Shown here: positions 1 to 7,177 of the stretch, in pieces
How the letters are laid out: every line of letters begins with the position of its first letter
Position numbering within the stretch: position 1 is the first letter of the stretch
Source of the DNA: Anaerolineae bacterium
Lineage (GTDB): Bacteria > Chloroflexota > Anaerolineae > 4572-78 > J111
Assembly: GCA_023382535.1 (NCBI GenBank)
Contig: JAHDWA010000034.1
Span: forward strand, 1 to 64,000
Length of the DNA stretch: 64,000 bases
Direction of reading: 5' to 3'
The notes under the pieces: generated by a model
Told to the model about the DNA's origin: nothing
Database searches by the model: none
The model's input: only the letters and a program-made list of their open reading frames with translations
Translations under genes and position numbers: made by a program

Positions 1-1436
1 CAGCTTACGAGGCCCAGCAAAAGTTTTTCCGCTTCAGCCAGGAACAGGTGGACCGTATTTGCGAGGCGATGGCCGGCGCCGCTGACCGTGAATCGGCCCG
101 GTTGGGACAGATGGCTTCCGCGGAAACCGGCTACGGCATTCCCCGGCACAAAACCCTGAAAAACCACCTGGGCAGCAAGCTGGTCTGGGAGGCCATCAAA
201 GACATCAAAACAGTGGGAGTTATCTCGCGTGACCCGGCCCGGGGCATTATTGAAATTGGCTGGCCTATGGGCGTGGTCGCGGCGCTCAGCCCCAGCACCA
301 ACCCGACCTCGACCGTGATGTACAAAACGCTGATTGCGGTCAAGGCCCGCAACGGGATTATCCACGCCCCTCATCCGGCGGCCTATAAATGCTGCGGCGA
401 AACGGCGCGAGTCATGGCTGAGGCCGGGGCAGCAGCCGGCATGCCCGCCGGTCTGGTGGGCTGCATGTCCAAAATTTCGTTACCGGGCACGCAAGAATTG
501 ATGAAACACAGGCGCATCGCCCTCATCCTGGCCACAGGCGGCTCCGATATGGTCCGGGTGGCCCACAGTATGGGCAAACCCGCCTACGGCGTCGGGCCGG
601 GCAACGTGCCCTGTTACGTAGACCGCAGCGCCGATGTCAAAAAAGCGGCCTACACCATCGTCTCCAGTAAAGCCTTTGACAACTCGGTCATTTGCGCTAC
701 CGAGCAGGCGGTCGTGGCCGACAAGCCCATCGCCGCGCAGCTACGGGCCGAGATGGAGCGGCTGGGCGCTTACTTCGTCAATCCCGATCAGGCCGCTGCC
801 CTGGCCAATATCCTCTTTTCGCCCACCGGCGTGATTTACCCGCGCAGTGTCGGGCAGACACCCCAAACGCTGGCCCAGATGGCCGGGATTCAGATTCCCG
901 CCGAGGCCAGGATTTTGGTAGCGCCTTTGAGCAAGGTCGGCAAGGACGAGCCGCTCTCCCGCGAAAAGCTGACGACCGTGCTGGGCTGGTACGAGGCCGA
1001 CGGCTGGGAGGCGGGCTGCGAGCGCTGCCTCGAGCTGATCCGTTTCGGGGGACGGGGACACACGCTCGTCATCCATGCGACCGACGAGAATGTCATCCTC
1101 CAGTTTGGCCTGGAAAAACCGGTCTTTCGTATTCTGGTGAACACGATGGGCACGCTTGGCTCCGTCGGCTTCACCACCAACCTGATGCCGGCCATGACCC
1201 TCGGCTCCGGCGGCGTCGGCGGCTCCATCAGCGGCGACAACATCACCACGACCCACTTGCTCAACATTAAGCGGGTGGCCTACGGCATGAACAATCCGCC
1301 CGCCGAAGCCATGATTGACGCGCCCGCAGCCGCTCCTATTGCGGGCAGCAATGGCGCCGGTCCCAGCCAGGCCGAGGTCGAGGTCATTGTGCGGGCGGTG
1401 ATTGAGGAGGTTCTGGGCCGGAAGGGAGGCTATTAA
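1..1436 (+). CDS. CoA-acylating aldehyde dehydrogenase of a microcompartment (5' end outside window)
   Basis: Converts an aldehyde plus CoA and NAD+ to acyl-CoA inside a bacterial microcompartment (EutE/PduP family). The reading frame is open to base 3 with family-like sequence upstream of the GTG at 48 (AYEAQQKFFRFSQEQVDRI), so the gene begins left of the window and the GTG is internal. Counting from that GTG, the catalytic cysteine is C216 in the motif FDNSVICATEQ, and the glycine-rich segment GPGNVPCYVD fits the cofactor region. After the catalytic domain comes an Ala/Pro/Gly linker and then a short amphipathic helix (AEVEVIVRAVIEEVLGRK) that looks like an encapsulation peptide. Such peptides sit at the C terminus in some BMC types, whereas PduP carries its peptide at the N terminus. 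BMC shell genes follow directly on the same strand. Family is secure; the true substrate is unknown. Confidence 0.92.
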   Translation, partial: AYEAQQKFFRFSQEQVDRICEAMAGAADRESARLGQMASAETGYGIPRHKTLKNHLGSKLVWEAIKDIKTVGVISRDPARGIIEIGWPMGVVAALSPSTNPTSTVMYKTLIAVKARNGIIHAPHPAAYKCCGETARVMAEAGAAAGMPAGLVGCMSKISLPGTQELMKHRRIALILATGGSDMVRVAHSMGKPAYGVGPGNVPCYVDRSADVKKAAYTIVSSKAFDNSVICATEQAVVADKPIAAQLRAEMERLGAYFVNPDQAAALANILFSPTGVIYPRSVGQTPQTLAQMAGIQIPAEARILVAPLSKVGKDEPLSREKLTTVLGWYEADGWEAGCERCLELIRFGGRGHTLVIHATDENVILQFGLEKPVFRILVNTMGTLGSVGFTTNLMPAMTLGSGGVGGSISGDNITTTHLLNIKRVAYGMNNPPAEAMIDAPAAAPIAGSNGAGPSQAEVEVIVRAVIEEVLGRKGGY

Positions 1437-1444
1437 ATTAGATT

Positions 1445-1645
1445 ATGCCAACTCGCAAATCAACCGGTGGCAATAAACCGCCGCCTGAATCAACCGGGGC
1501 CACGCCCGCGAAACCAAAGCGAACCCGGCCGAAATTGCCGGCCCCGGAGACGCCAGCAGCACTCATACCGGCAACAACATCGAGCGCCGGTGCAACAACA
1601 CCAACAAATTTTAGCGAATCTTCACAGCCAAAGGAGAAAAAGACA
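1445..1645 (+). other. In-frame 67-codon extension upstream of the BMC-H start
   Basis: The frame of the BMC-H gene stays open upstream to an ATG at 1445, only 8 bases after the aldehyde dehydrogenase stop. The encoded stretch is rich in Pro, Thr, Ala and Lys and would be disordered (for example [15 protein letters not shown]). The nearest purine-rich ribosome site (GGGAGG near 1424-1429) is about 15 bases from 1445, which is long, while the start at 1646 has a better placed AAGGAG. It may be untranslated spacer, or it may give a longer second isoform as happens with PduB and PduB' in the Pdu system. Confidence 0.45.
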
Positions 1646-1960
1646 ATGGTAGATATTCAGATGATTGCCCTGGGCATGGTCGAAACCAAGGGACTCATCG
1701 GCGCAATTGAAGCCGCCGATGCGATGGTCAAGGCCGCTAACGTTAAGCTGATCGGCAGTGAGTACGTCGGCGGCGGCTTTGTCACCGTCATGGTCCGCGG
1801 CGATGTCGGCGCAGTCAAAGCAGCTACAGATGCCGGGGCAGCCGCGGCCAAGCGCGTGGGCGAGCTGGTTTCGGTCCATGTCATTCCCCGCCCGCACGCG
1901 GATGTCGAGACGATTCTGCCCAGTGAAAGCAAAGGCAACTTCGGCGGACGCTCCGGTTGA
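1646..1960 (+). CDS. BMC-H hexameric shell protein (PduA/PduJ-like)
   Basis: A 104-residue single BMC-domain protein that would form hexameric tiles of the microcompartment facet. It begins [20 protein letters not shown] and continues with the highly conserved [19 protein letters not shown] segment. The pore loop reads YVGGGF where PduA has KIGSG, so the pore would be lined by a Gly-Gly-Gly turn. The start at 1646 is preferred because AAGGAG lies 9 bases upstream and the family normally starts here; a longer in-frame start at 1445 is possible. The C-terminal tail after the BMC fold ([21 protein letters not shown] region) is short and polar. Neighbours are the aldehyde dehydrogenase upstream and an EutQ-like gene downstream. 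Confidence 0.95.
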   Translation: MVDIQMIALGMVETKGLIGAIEAADAMVKAANVKLIGSEYVGGGFVTVMVRGDVGAVKAATDAGAAAAKRVGELVSVHVIPRPHADVETILPSESKGNFGGRSG

Positions 1961-1964
1961 GCGC

Positions 1965-2020
1965 AGGAGCAGAGGGGCAGGGGCGCAGGGGAGAATAAAT
2001 TTCTTCTGCTCCCCTGCGCC
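1965..2020. repeat. Intergenic word repeat with perfect 12-bp hairpin
   Basis: Between the BMC-H stop and the next ribosome site, the word GCGCAGGGG-like sequence is repeated and then inverted. Bases 1982-1993 (GGCGCAGGGGAG) pair perfectly with 2009-2020, loop 15 bases. There is no T-tract, so it is more likely a processing or stability hairpin, or a repeat element, than an intrinsic terminator. Confidence 0.7.
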
Positions 2021-2051
2021 TCCGCGCCCTTGCAATTAAAGGAGAGTTATC

Positions 2052-2612
2052 GTGGGACAATTTTTTACGGCAGCCGATATTCGCCGATTGGCCCAGCAGC
2101 CGGGCGGTCATTACCTGCTGCTTGCTCCAGACGACCGGATTACTCCTGAAGCGTTGGACGTGGCGCGCGGTCTTGGGGTGCAGGTGCATCGCGAGGGCGA
2201 TGGCTCGGGTGGCGCTGCTTTGCCCCCCATTGTCGGCAAAAGCGCGCGGCCGGGCCGCTCGTTGGTTCACGTTAAAGCCGATGCGGTGCAGTTGACTCCC
2301 TTCGCCTTCAACGTTAACCGGCCGGAGATGAACATTCACGTCACCGATGTCATCACCGCCGGTCACGGCTCGCCCCTGGCCGCCGGTTTTATGACCTGGG
2401 GCCAGGGGTCTTTCCCCTGGGTGCTTAACTACGACGAGATTGATTTTGTCATTGACGGGCAACTGGAAGTGCGGCTGGAAAACCAGGTCGTTGTTGGCAA
2501 CCCCGGCGATGTTATTTACATTCCCAAAGGCAGCAACATCTTCTTTGGCTCGCCGAGCTACGCCAAAGTGTTCTACGTGACCTTCCCGGCGGATTGGGAG
2601 TCGCAAAAGTGA
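2052..2612 (+). CDS. eutQ: EutQ-like cupin protein of the microcompartment operon
   Basis: A 186-residue protein with a short N-terminal module (MGQFFTAADIRRLAQQ) and a C-terminal cupin barrel. The segment LAAGFMTWGQGSFPWVLNYD followed by EIDFVIDGQLEVRLE and GDVIYIPKGSNIFFGSPS matches EutQ of ethanolamine operons closely. In Salmonella, EutQ is required under anoxic conditions and has been reported to act as an acetate kinase linked to the compartment; whether that applies here is unknown. The start is a GTG at 2052 with a strong AAAGGAGAG ribosome site 5 bases upstream. It is spaced 9 bases from the EutJ-like gene, consistent with one transcript. Confidence 0.88.
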   Translation: MGQFFTAADIRRLAQQPGGHYLLLAPDDRITPEALDVARGLGVQVHREGDGSGGAALPPIVGKSARPGRSLVHVKADAVQLTPFAFNVNRPEMNIHVTDVITAGHGSPLAAGFMTWGQGSFPWVLNYDEIDFVIDGQLEVRLENQVVVGNPGDVIYIPKGSNIFFGSPSYAKVFYVTFPADWESQK

Positions 2613-2621
2613 TGGTTATTT

Positions 2622-3503
2622 ATGAATCCAGAACTCGACGCCTTTCTGACCAAAGCCCAGGAGGTGATGGTTGGGGAGCTGAGTGGCGCAACGCCAAAAC
2701 AGGAGTCCAGCACGCATGTTGGACTCCCGGCAGAAGATCAAGATCCCTGGGATAAGCCTCAGCGCCGGGTCCATGCCGGCGTTGACCTGGGCACGGCCTA
2801 CACCGTTTTGGCGGTGCTGGACGAACAGATGCAGCCCCTGGCCGGTGAGTATCGCTTTGCCCAGATAGTTCGGGATGGGCTGGTCGTTGATTTTCACGGG
2901 GCCATCAGCCTGCTGCGTGAATTGAAGCAAAATGTAGAGGACCGGCTCGGTTTGGAGCTGACCACCGCCGCCACCACCTATCCGCCCGGCGTCCCGGCGA
3001 CCGAAGTCCGGGCCACGCGCTACGTGGTCGAGGCGGCCGGGTTTGAGGTTGAGCACGTAGTAGATGAACCTACTGCCGCCAACGCCGTCTTGCAGGTCGA
3101 GAACGGGGCGGTGGTGGATGTGGGCGGCGGAACGACCGGCATTGCCGTTTTTCGGGACGGGGAAGTGATCTATACCGCCGATGAGCCAACCGGCGGGACC
3201 CATTTCTCGCTGGTCATTGCCGGGGCGCTGAAGCTGGAATTTGAGCAGGCGGAGGCAGTAAAAAAGGACACCCGGCAGCACCGGCGGCTCTATCCGATCG
3301 TCCGCCCGGTGATGGAGAAAGTCGGGACGATTGTAGCGCGTCACATTGCTGCTCATCCCGTCGAAACGATTTACCTGGTGGGCGGCACGGCCAGCTTCAC
3401 GGGCATTGATCGGGTGATAGGGGAAGTGACCGGCGTCAACACCGTCATCCCCGGCCATCCGTTGTTTGTCACCCCCCTGGGTGTGGCTATGCATGACACG
3501 TAG
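2622..3503 (+). CDS. eutJ: EutJ-like actin/Hsp70-fold protein
   Basis: A 293-residue protein of the EutJ family, which has an Hsp70/actin-like ATPase fold and is thought to assist microcompartment assembly. Visible motifs are the phosphate 1 loop GVDLGTAYTVLAVLDE near residue 53, the connecting segment VDEPTAAN, the phosphate 2 loop VVDVGGGTTGIAVF, and the adenosine motif IYLVGGTASFTGID near the C terminus. About 45 residues of polar N-terminal sequence precede the fold. The length is typical for EutJ. It sits between the EutQ-like and BMC-T genes, as expected for a compartment accessory protein. Function beyond the family name is inferred from the context. Confidence 0.9.
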   Translation: MNPELDAFLTKAQEVMVGELSGATPKQESSTHVGLPAEDQDPWDKPQRRVHAGVDLGTAYTVLAVLDEQMQPLAGEYRFAQIVRDGLVVDFHGAISLLRELKQNVEDRLGLELTTAATTYPPGVPATEVRATRYVVEAAGFEVEHVVDEPTAANAVLQVENGAVVDVGGGTTGIAVFRDGEVIYTADEPTGGTHFSLVIAGALKLEFEQAEAVKKDTRQHRRLYPIVRPVMEKVGTIVARHIAAHPVETIYLVGGTASFTGIDRVIGEVTGVNTVIPGHPLFVTPLGVAMHDT

Positions 3504-3545
3504 TGCGTGGTGCGCCAGTTATATTACGCAACACGCAACACGAAA
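3503..3545. repeat. Intergenic word repeat (GTGCGTGGTGCG / CGCAACACGCAACAC)
   Basis: Directly after the eutJ stop, GTGCGTGGTGCG is followed 14 bases later by the roughly inverted CGCAACACGCAACAC. The arms pair imperfectly. This is one of many intergenic elements in the window built the same way from different words. Confidence 0.5.
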
Positions 3546-3577
3546 ACAAAACTCTGAATTATTGAGGTAATTTATTT

Positions 3578-4204
3578 ATGGCCGGCGAATTTCAACTGCG
3601 CGTTTATTGTTATCTGGACCGGACGCAGCCGCAGTATGCTTCTTTTGTCGGGACGGTAACGCAGGGCGACTTAATGATCGAGGGGATGGCTTCTTTGTAT
3701 ATTGAGGTCGCCCCTGGCAACGAAGTTTTCAGCATGGTTGACATTGCAGTTAAAGCAACGGAGGCTCGACCGGGCGCCCAGATTGTCGAGCGTGAGTTCG
3801 GCATGTTCGAAATTCATTCCCAATCACAAGAAGCCGTCTTGCAAGCCGGGGCAATGGTTTTGCAGCGGCTGGGCCTGCAAGATACCGACCGGATTAAACC
3901 CCAGGTGGCTTCGGTCCAGTTGATTACCAATGTTGATCCCTACCAGGCCCAGTTGCTTAACCGTTTCCGGCGCGGCTCGATGCTGGTGGCCGGGGAAACC
4001 CTGCTGGTGCTGGAGGTCGCCCCGGCAGCCTACATCAACATCGCCGCCAACGAGGCCGAGAAACGGGCGAATATTAAACTGTTACACATCTCTTCCGTGG
4101 GCCGCTTTGGCCGCATGTGGATGAGCGGCAGCGAGTCGGAGATGCTGACGGCCAAGGCCGCGGCTATGGCGGCGATTGAGAGTATGGAGGGGAGAGCGGG
4201 GTAG
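3578..4204 (+). CDS. BMC-T trimeric shell protein (two fused BMC domains)
   Basis: A 208-residue protein with two BMC domains in tandem, residues about 1-100 and 105-205. It begins GEFQLRVYCYLDRTQPQYAS and contains LYIEVAPGNEVFSMVDIAVK and ANEAEKRANIKLL, sequence typical of the circularly permuted BMC-T group (CsoS1D-like, as in the Haliangium ochraceum shell). Members of this group can form stacked double trimers with a large gated central pore. It would supply the major large-molecule gate of this shell. The ATG at 3578 has a GAGG motif about 12 bases upstream. The gene follows the eutJ-like gene and precedes the 129-residue compartment-associated protein. Confidence 0.9.
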   Translation: MAGEFQLRVYCYLDRTQPQYASFVGTVTQGDLMIEGMASLYIEVAPGNEVFSMVDIAVKATEARPGAQIVEREFGMFEIHSQSQEAVLQAGAMVLQRLGLQDTDRIKPQVASVQLITNVDPYQAQLLNRFRRGSMLVAGETLLVLEVAPAAYINIAANEAEKRANIKLLHISSVGRFGRMWMSGSESEMLTAKAAAMAAIESMEGRAG

Positions 4205-4262
4205 CAAAGTAGCAGAGTCGCATCGAATGTCTTTGCTACCCTGCTACCTTGCTACCTGTTAC
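4199..4262. repeat. Intergenic hairpin of GTAGCAAAG/CTTTGCTACC words
   Basis: GGTAGCAAAG at 4200-4209 pairs perfectly with CTTTGCTACC at 4231-4240, and further TGCTACC words follow. Related GTAGCAAGGTAGCAGAGTCG words recur at about 23712 and 26330. It lies between the BMC-T stop and the next start. Confidence 0.65.
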
Positions 4263-4289
4263 CTTACCCCTACGAACGGAGTAACTCTT

Positions 4290-4679
4290 ATGAAAACCTT
4301 CTACACCGAACGCGATATTAGCGACATGCACGCCAAGGGTGTGACCGAGATCGAGATTGACGACGACGTGGTTTTGACCGACCTGGCCCGTGACAGAGCG
4401 ATTGCCCTGGGCTTGAAAATGAAACTGGTCGCCCAGCGCAGCGGCCAGCCGAGCAGTCTGCCCCGCCTGGCCGTCGCTCCGCAGATGCAGCTCCCCCCGG
4501 CGGTGGTCGGCCCGAGTTCGCCGCTGCCCGCCCCTGCTGCGCCGCCGCCTCCGGCAACGGAAACGGACCTCGCCGCGCAGGTCAAATCGGCGGTGATTGC
4601 CCGCCTGGGCACAGATGCTCACAACGATCTACTGGACCAGGTCATTCCTCAAGTGTTGGCGCGCTTGAACCAGCATTGA
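4290..4679 (+). CDS. Small BMC-locus protein: EutQ N-terminal-like module plus encapsulation-like tail
   Basis: A 129-residue protein of no named function. Residues 1-47 (MKTFYTERDISDMHAKGVTE, then IDDDVVLTDLARDRAIALGL) resemble the N-terminal module of EutQ, which also reads xTxxDI, then LTxxAxxxAxxLG, and which occurs in the EutQ-like gene at 2052. A Pro/Ala-rich linker of about 35 residues follows. The last 40 residues form predicted amphipathic helices (DLAAQVKSAVIARLG and LDQVIPQVLARL) that look like encapsulation peptides. The start at 4290 has ACGGAG 9 bases upstream; a longer open frame from 4176 overlaps BMC-T and is not favoured. It is the last gene of the operon. It could be a linker between cargo and shell, which is inference. 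Confidence 0.75.
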   Translation: MKTFYTERDISDMHAKGVTEIEIDDDVVLTDLARDRAIALGLKMKLVAQRSGQPSSLPRLAVAPQMQLPPAVVGPSSPLPAPAAPPPPATETDLAAQVKSAVIARLGTDAHNDLLDQVIPQVLARLNQH

Positions 4680-4692
4680 GCGGCTTCCTTAC

Positions 4693-4824
4693 GCCTGAGA
4701 TTAAAATCTCAGGCTATAAAGCTCAAGTCGGCTGAAGCCGACTCCACTTCAAACTTGTTTGTTTACTCTTTAGTATGCTTCAGCATACTTGAGCTATTAG
4801 CCCTGAACTTTAGTTCGGGGCTAA
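4693..4824. repeat. Cluster of four perfect or near-perfect hairpins
   Basis: Four separate hairpins lie within 132 bases: GCCTGAGATT at 4693 with its complement to 4714 (loop AA); AGTCGGC at 4726 with GCCGACT to 4743 (loop TGAA); AGTATGCT at 4772 with AGCATACT to 4789; and TTAGCCC/GGGCTAA with an inner stem, 4797-4824. They separate two convergent operons, so they may end transcription from both sides. The last two lie inside the 3' end of the minus-strand gene that ends at 4763. Confidence 0.75.
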
Positions 4825-5251
4825 TTTTTGCCTGGATATAGGCCAGGAGACCGCCGGTAATGGCTGCTGCCGGCACGGTTAGCCAGCCGACAAAAACCAG
4901 ACTGACCAGGCCGTAAACCAGGCTGGCCCCCAGCCCTTCAATCGGGTTGAGGGTGCCAGGTTCTCCCGCCACGTAAAAGTAGAGGATGCTTCCGTACCAA
5001 ACCAGCGGGTGCGACAGCAGGGCCACCAGCGCGCCGACCCACACCCCGCGCCAGAACCTCACCCTTTGGCCGCGAGCCATAAATATCCACCAACAGACTA
5101 TTCCGCAAAAGAACGCCGTTAAGGGCGCGGCAACCAGCATCCCCCGCCAATCGCCAATCGCCTCTCTCAGAAAGAGGTAGCTGCAAATGAATGCGGTCAG
5201 GGCAAAGACCAGCCCCGCCAGAAGTATCCAGAGGATTGTTTTACTCAACAT
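4763..5251 (-). CDS. Hypothetical four-helix membrane protein
   Basis: A 162-residue protein that I do not recognise. It has four hydrophobic segments, about residues 5-30, 38-58, 70-92 and 105-138, with short loops, so it should be an integral membrane protein. The last 20 or so residues (ISPELKFRANSSSMLKHTKE) are encoded by hairpin repeats and are not typical protein sequence; the functional part probably ends near residue 142. It is the last gene of the potABCD-type operon, 12 bases after potC. It could be unrelated to transport. Confidence 0.65.
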   Translation of the reverse strand: MLSKTILWILLAGLVFALTAFICSYLFLREAIGDWRGMLVAAPLTAFFCGIVCWWIFMARGQRVRFWRGVWVGALVALLSHPLVWYGSILYFYVAGEPGTLNPIEGLGASLVYGLVSLVFVGWLTVPAAAITGGLLAYIQAKISPELKFRANSSSMLKHTKE

Positions 5252-5263
5252 CGGGGTAATCTT

Positions 5264-6100
5264 TTACTTTCCCCCACCCGCTGTCTCGCTGGTATCCTTG
5301 GTCAGGTAATAGGCCCAGAGGATAGGGATGGTCGTCAAAGCAATCACAAACACGGCGACGACATTGGTCACGGGGCGCTGGCGGGGGCGGGTCAACTGGC
5401 TAAAAATCCAGATGGGCAGGGTCTGCTGCTGCCCGGCGGTAAAGGTGGTGACGATGACTTCGTCAAAGGAGAGGGCAAAGGCCAGCATACCGCCGGCCAG
5501 GAGGGCGGTCGCAATTTCCGGCAGAATGATGTAGCGGAAGGTTTCAAAACCGTTGGCCCCCAAATCCATCGAGGCTTCGACCTGGGAGCGGCCCGTCCGC
5601 CGGAAGCGGGCCAGTACATTGTTGTAGACCACGACCACGCAAAAGGTGGCATGACCGATGACAATCGTCCAGAAGCTAAAGGGCAGGTCGAGCAGATTCA
5701 GCGCCGAGCGCAGGGCAATGCCGGTGACGATGCCTGGCAGGGCCAGGGGCAGCACCAGTAGCAGCGAAATTGCGTCACGGCCAAAGAATTTGCTGCGATA
5801 CACCGCCGCCGCCGCCAGCGTGCCCAGGATCAAAGCCACCGTCGTCGCCACCGAGGCCACCTGCACCGACAGTCCCAGCGCCCGCCAGACATCGGGCCGG
5901 TTCCAGGCCACACCGAACCATTCCAGGGTCAAGCCGGGCGGGGGGAAAGTGTAGGTTCGGTCGTCGGTGGTCAGTGTATACAGCAGAATAATGGCAAAGG
6001 GAAAGTGGAGAAAGATGACGACGGCCACCATCGCCAGGGTCAGGCCCAGCGGGGCTGGGGATTTTGGATTTACGATTTTGGATTTTGGATTTGTAATCAT
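5264..6100 (-). CDS. potC: ABC transporter permease, PotC-like
   Basis: A 278-residue inner-membrane permease of the spermidine/putrescine (PotC) family with six predicted membrane helices. The cytoplasmic EAA loop that contacts the ATPase is visible ([20 protein letters not shown]). It would pair with the PotB-like permease upstream in a PotABCD importer. The first 13 or so residues ([13 protein letters not shown]) are encoded by an intergenic repeat word, and GGAGGA lies almost against the ATG at 6100, so the true start could be a downstream codon such as the ATG at residue 23. The substrate may not be a polyamine, since the operon also has a methylamine methyltransferase-like gene. Confidence 0.85.
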   Translation of the reverse strand: MITNPKSKIVNPKSPAPLGLTLAMVAVVIFLHFPFAIILLYTLTTDDRTYTFPPPGLTLEWFGVAWNRPDVWRALGLSVQVASVATTVALILGTLAAAAVYRSKFFGRDAISLLLVLPLALPGIVTGIALRSALNLLDLPFSFWTIVIGHATFCVVVVYNNVLARFRRTGRSQVEASMDLGANGFETFRYIILPEIATALLAGGMLAFALSFDEVIVTTFTAGQQQTLPIWIFSQLTRPRQRPVTNVVAVFVIALTTIPILWAYYLTKDTSETAGGGK

Positions 6101-6134
6101 TCCTCCGCCTCAGCCTTAGCCTCAGCCTTTCTTT
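6062..6134. repeat. AAATCCAAAATCGTAAATC and GCCTCAGCCTTAG repeat words
   Basis: On the minus strand this holds tandem copies of AAATCCAAAATCGTAAATC words (exact 19-base copy at 6067-6085) inside the start of potC. Next to it, between potB and potC, are GCCTCAGCCTTAGCCTCAG words. The first word recurs at 20511 and 48702, the second inside polA near 36680. Confidence 0.7.
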
Positions 6135-7103
6135 TTACAACGCCTCAAAAGCCCCCAGCCGCTTGGCCGCTAACAGATAAATCGCCATAATTGCAATCGG
6201 AATGACCGTAAAAGCCGCCGCCAGCGGAATATTGCCCGACGTGCCCTGGTGGGACAGCACCGCCTGGCCGATGAAAAAGCTGGAGTTGCCCAGGGTAGAC
6301 GGCACAATAAAGTCGCCCAGGGTCAGCGAGAAGGTGAAGATAGAGCCGGCGACGACTCCCGGAAAGGCCAGCGGCAGGGTCACATGGCGGAAGGTTTCGC
6401 CGGGACGCGCCCCCAGGTCGCCGGACGCTTCCAGCAGCGATTTAGGCACGCGCTCCAGGGCGGCCTGAATGGGCAAGATCATGTAAGGCAGCCAGACATA
6501 CACAAAAACCAGGAACATGCCAATCACCGAAATGGACAGCGAAGGACCGCCGACACCAGGGATGCTCAACAGGCCATCCAGCAGCCAGCCCAGGCCCAGC
6601 ACGTTCAGAAACCAACTGATAATCCCTTCTTTGGCCAGAATCAACTTCCAGGCATAAACCCGGACCAGGTAACTCGACCACAACGGCAGCAGCACCGCCA
6701 GGTAAAGAATCACTTTGATCTGGGGTGAAGCATAGCGCACCATGTAATAGGCCAGGGGAAAGGCCAGCATGGCCGAGGCCAGGGTAACGGCGACAGCCAT
6801 ACCAAAGGTGCGGCCTGCAATATCAAGATTGGCCGGGGTGAAAAGGTCGGCATAGGTGGCCAGGGTAAACTCGCGTACCACGACCCCGGTAAAGTCGTCC
6901 AGGTGAAAGAAACTCTGAACCAGCAGGGCAGCCAGCGACCCCAGATAGAAAACGCCATAAGCCAGCAGCGGCGGTCCCAGCAGCAGGGCCAGCACCAGTT
7001 TGGGCCGCCGGTAAAGAAACGTCGAGAGACGCTGCCAAAAGGAGCCGGAGCGGCTACCGATTGAAGCTGATTGGGCCGACGAAGGCGTTGTTATAGCCAC
7101 CAT
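6135..7103 (-). CDS. potB: ABC transporter permease, PotB-like
   Basis: A 322-residue permease of the PotB family. About 40 polar residues precede the first membrane helix, and six helices are predicted in total. The EAA loop reads LLEASGDLGARPGETFRHVT followed by LPLAFPG, the contact point with the PotA-like ATPase. It should act with PotC to form the translocation channel for a cationic or methylated amine. The gene lies 34 bases upstream of potC and 74 bases downstream of potA, in the order potD, aldehyde dehydrogenase, methyltransferase, potA, potB, potC. Confidence 0.9.
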   Translation of the reverse strand: MVAITTPSSAQSASIGSRSGSFWQRLSTFLYRRPKLVLALLLGPPLLAYGVFYLGSLAALLVQSFFHLDDFTGVVVREFTLATYADLFTPANLDIAGRTFGMAVAVTLASAMLAFPLAYYMVRYASPQIKVILYLAVLLPLWSSYLVRVYAWKLILAKEGIISWFLNVLGLGWLLDGLLSIPGVGGPSLSISVIGMFLVFVYVWLPYMILPIQAALERVPKSLLEASGDLGARPGETFRHVTLPLAFPGVVAGSIFTFSLTLGDFIVPSTLGNSSFFIGQAVLSHQGTSGNIPLAAAFTVIPIAIMAIYLLAAKRLGAFEAL

Positions 7104-7122
7104 TCACCTCAAGAAGCAACGA

Positions 7123-7175
7123 CTGGAAGGCTGGAAGGTTGGAAAATCCAGCCCTCCAATCCTCCAGCCTTCCAC
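7123..7175. repeat. Intergenic hairpin of TGGAAGGCTGGA words
   Basis: Between potA and potB, TGGAAGGCTGGA at 7124-7135 pairs perfectly with TCCAGCCTTCCA at 7163-7174, with further GGAAGG words in the loop. A related GGAAGGCTGGCGGG array lies inside polA at about 36597. Confidence 0.65.
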
Positions 7176-7177
7176 TC

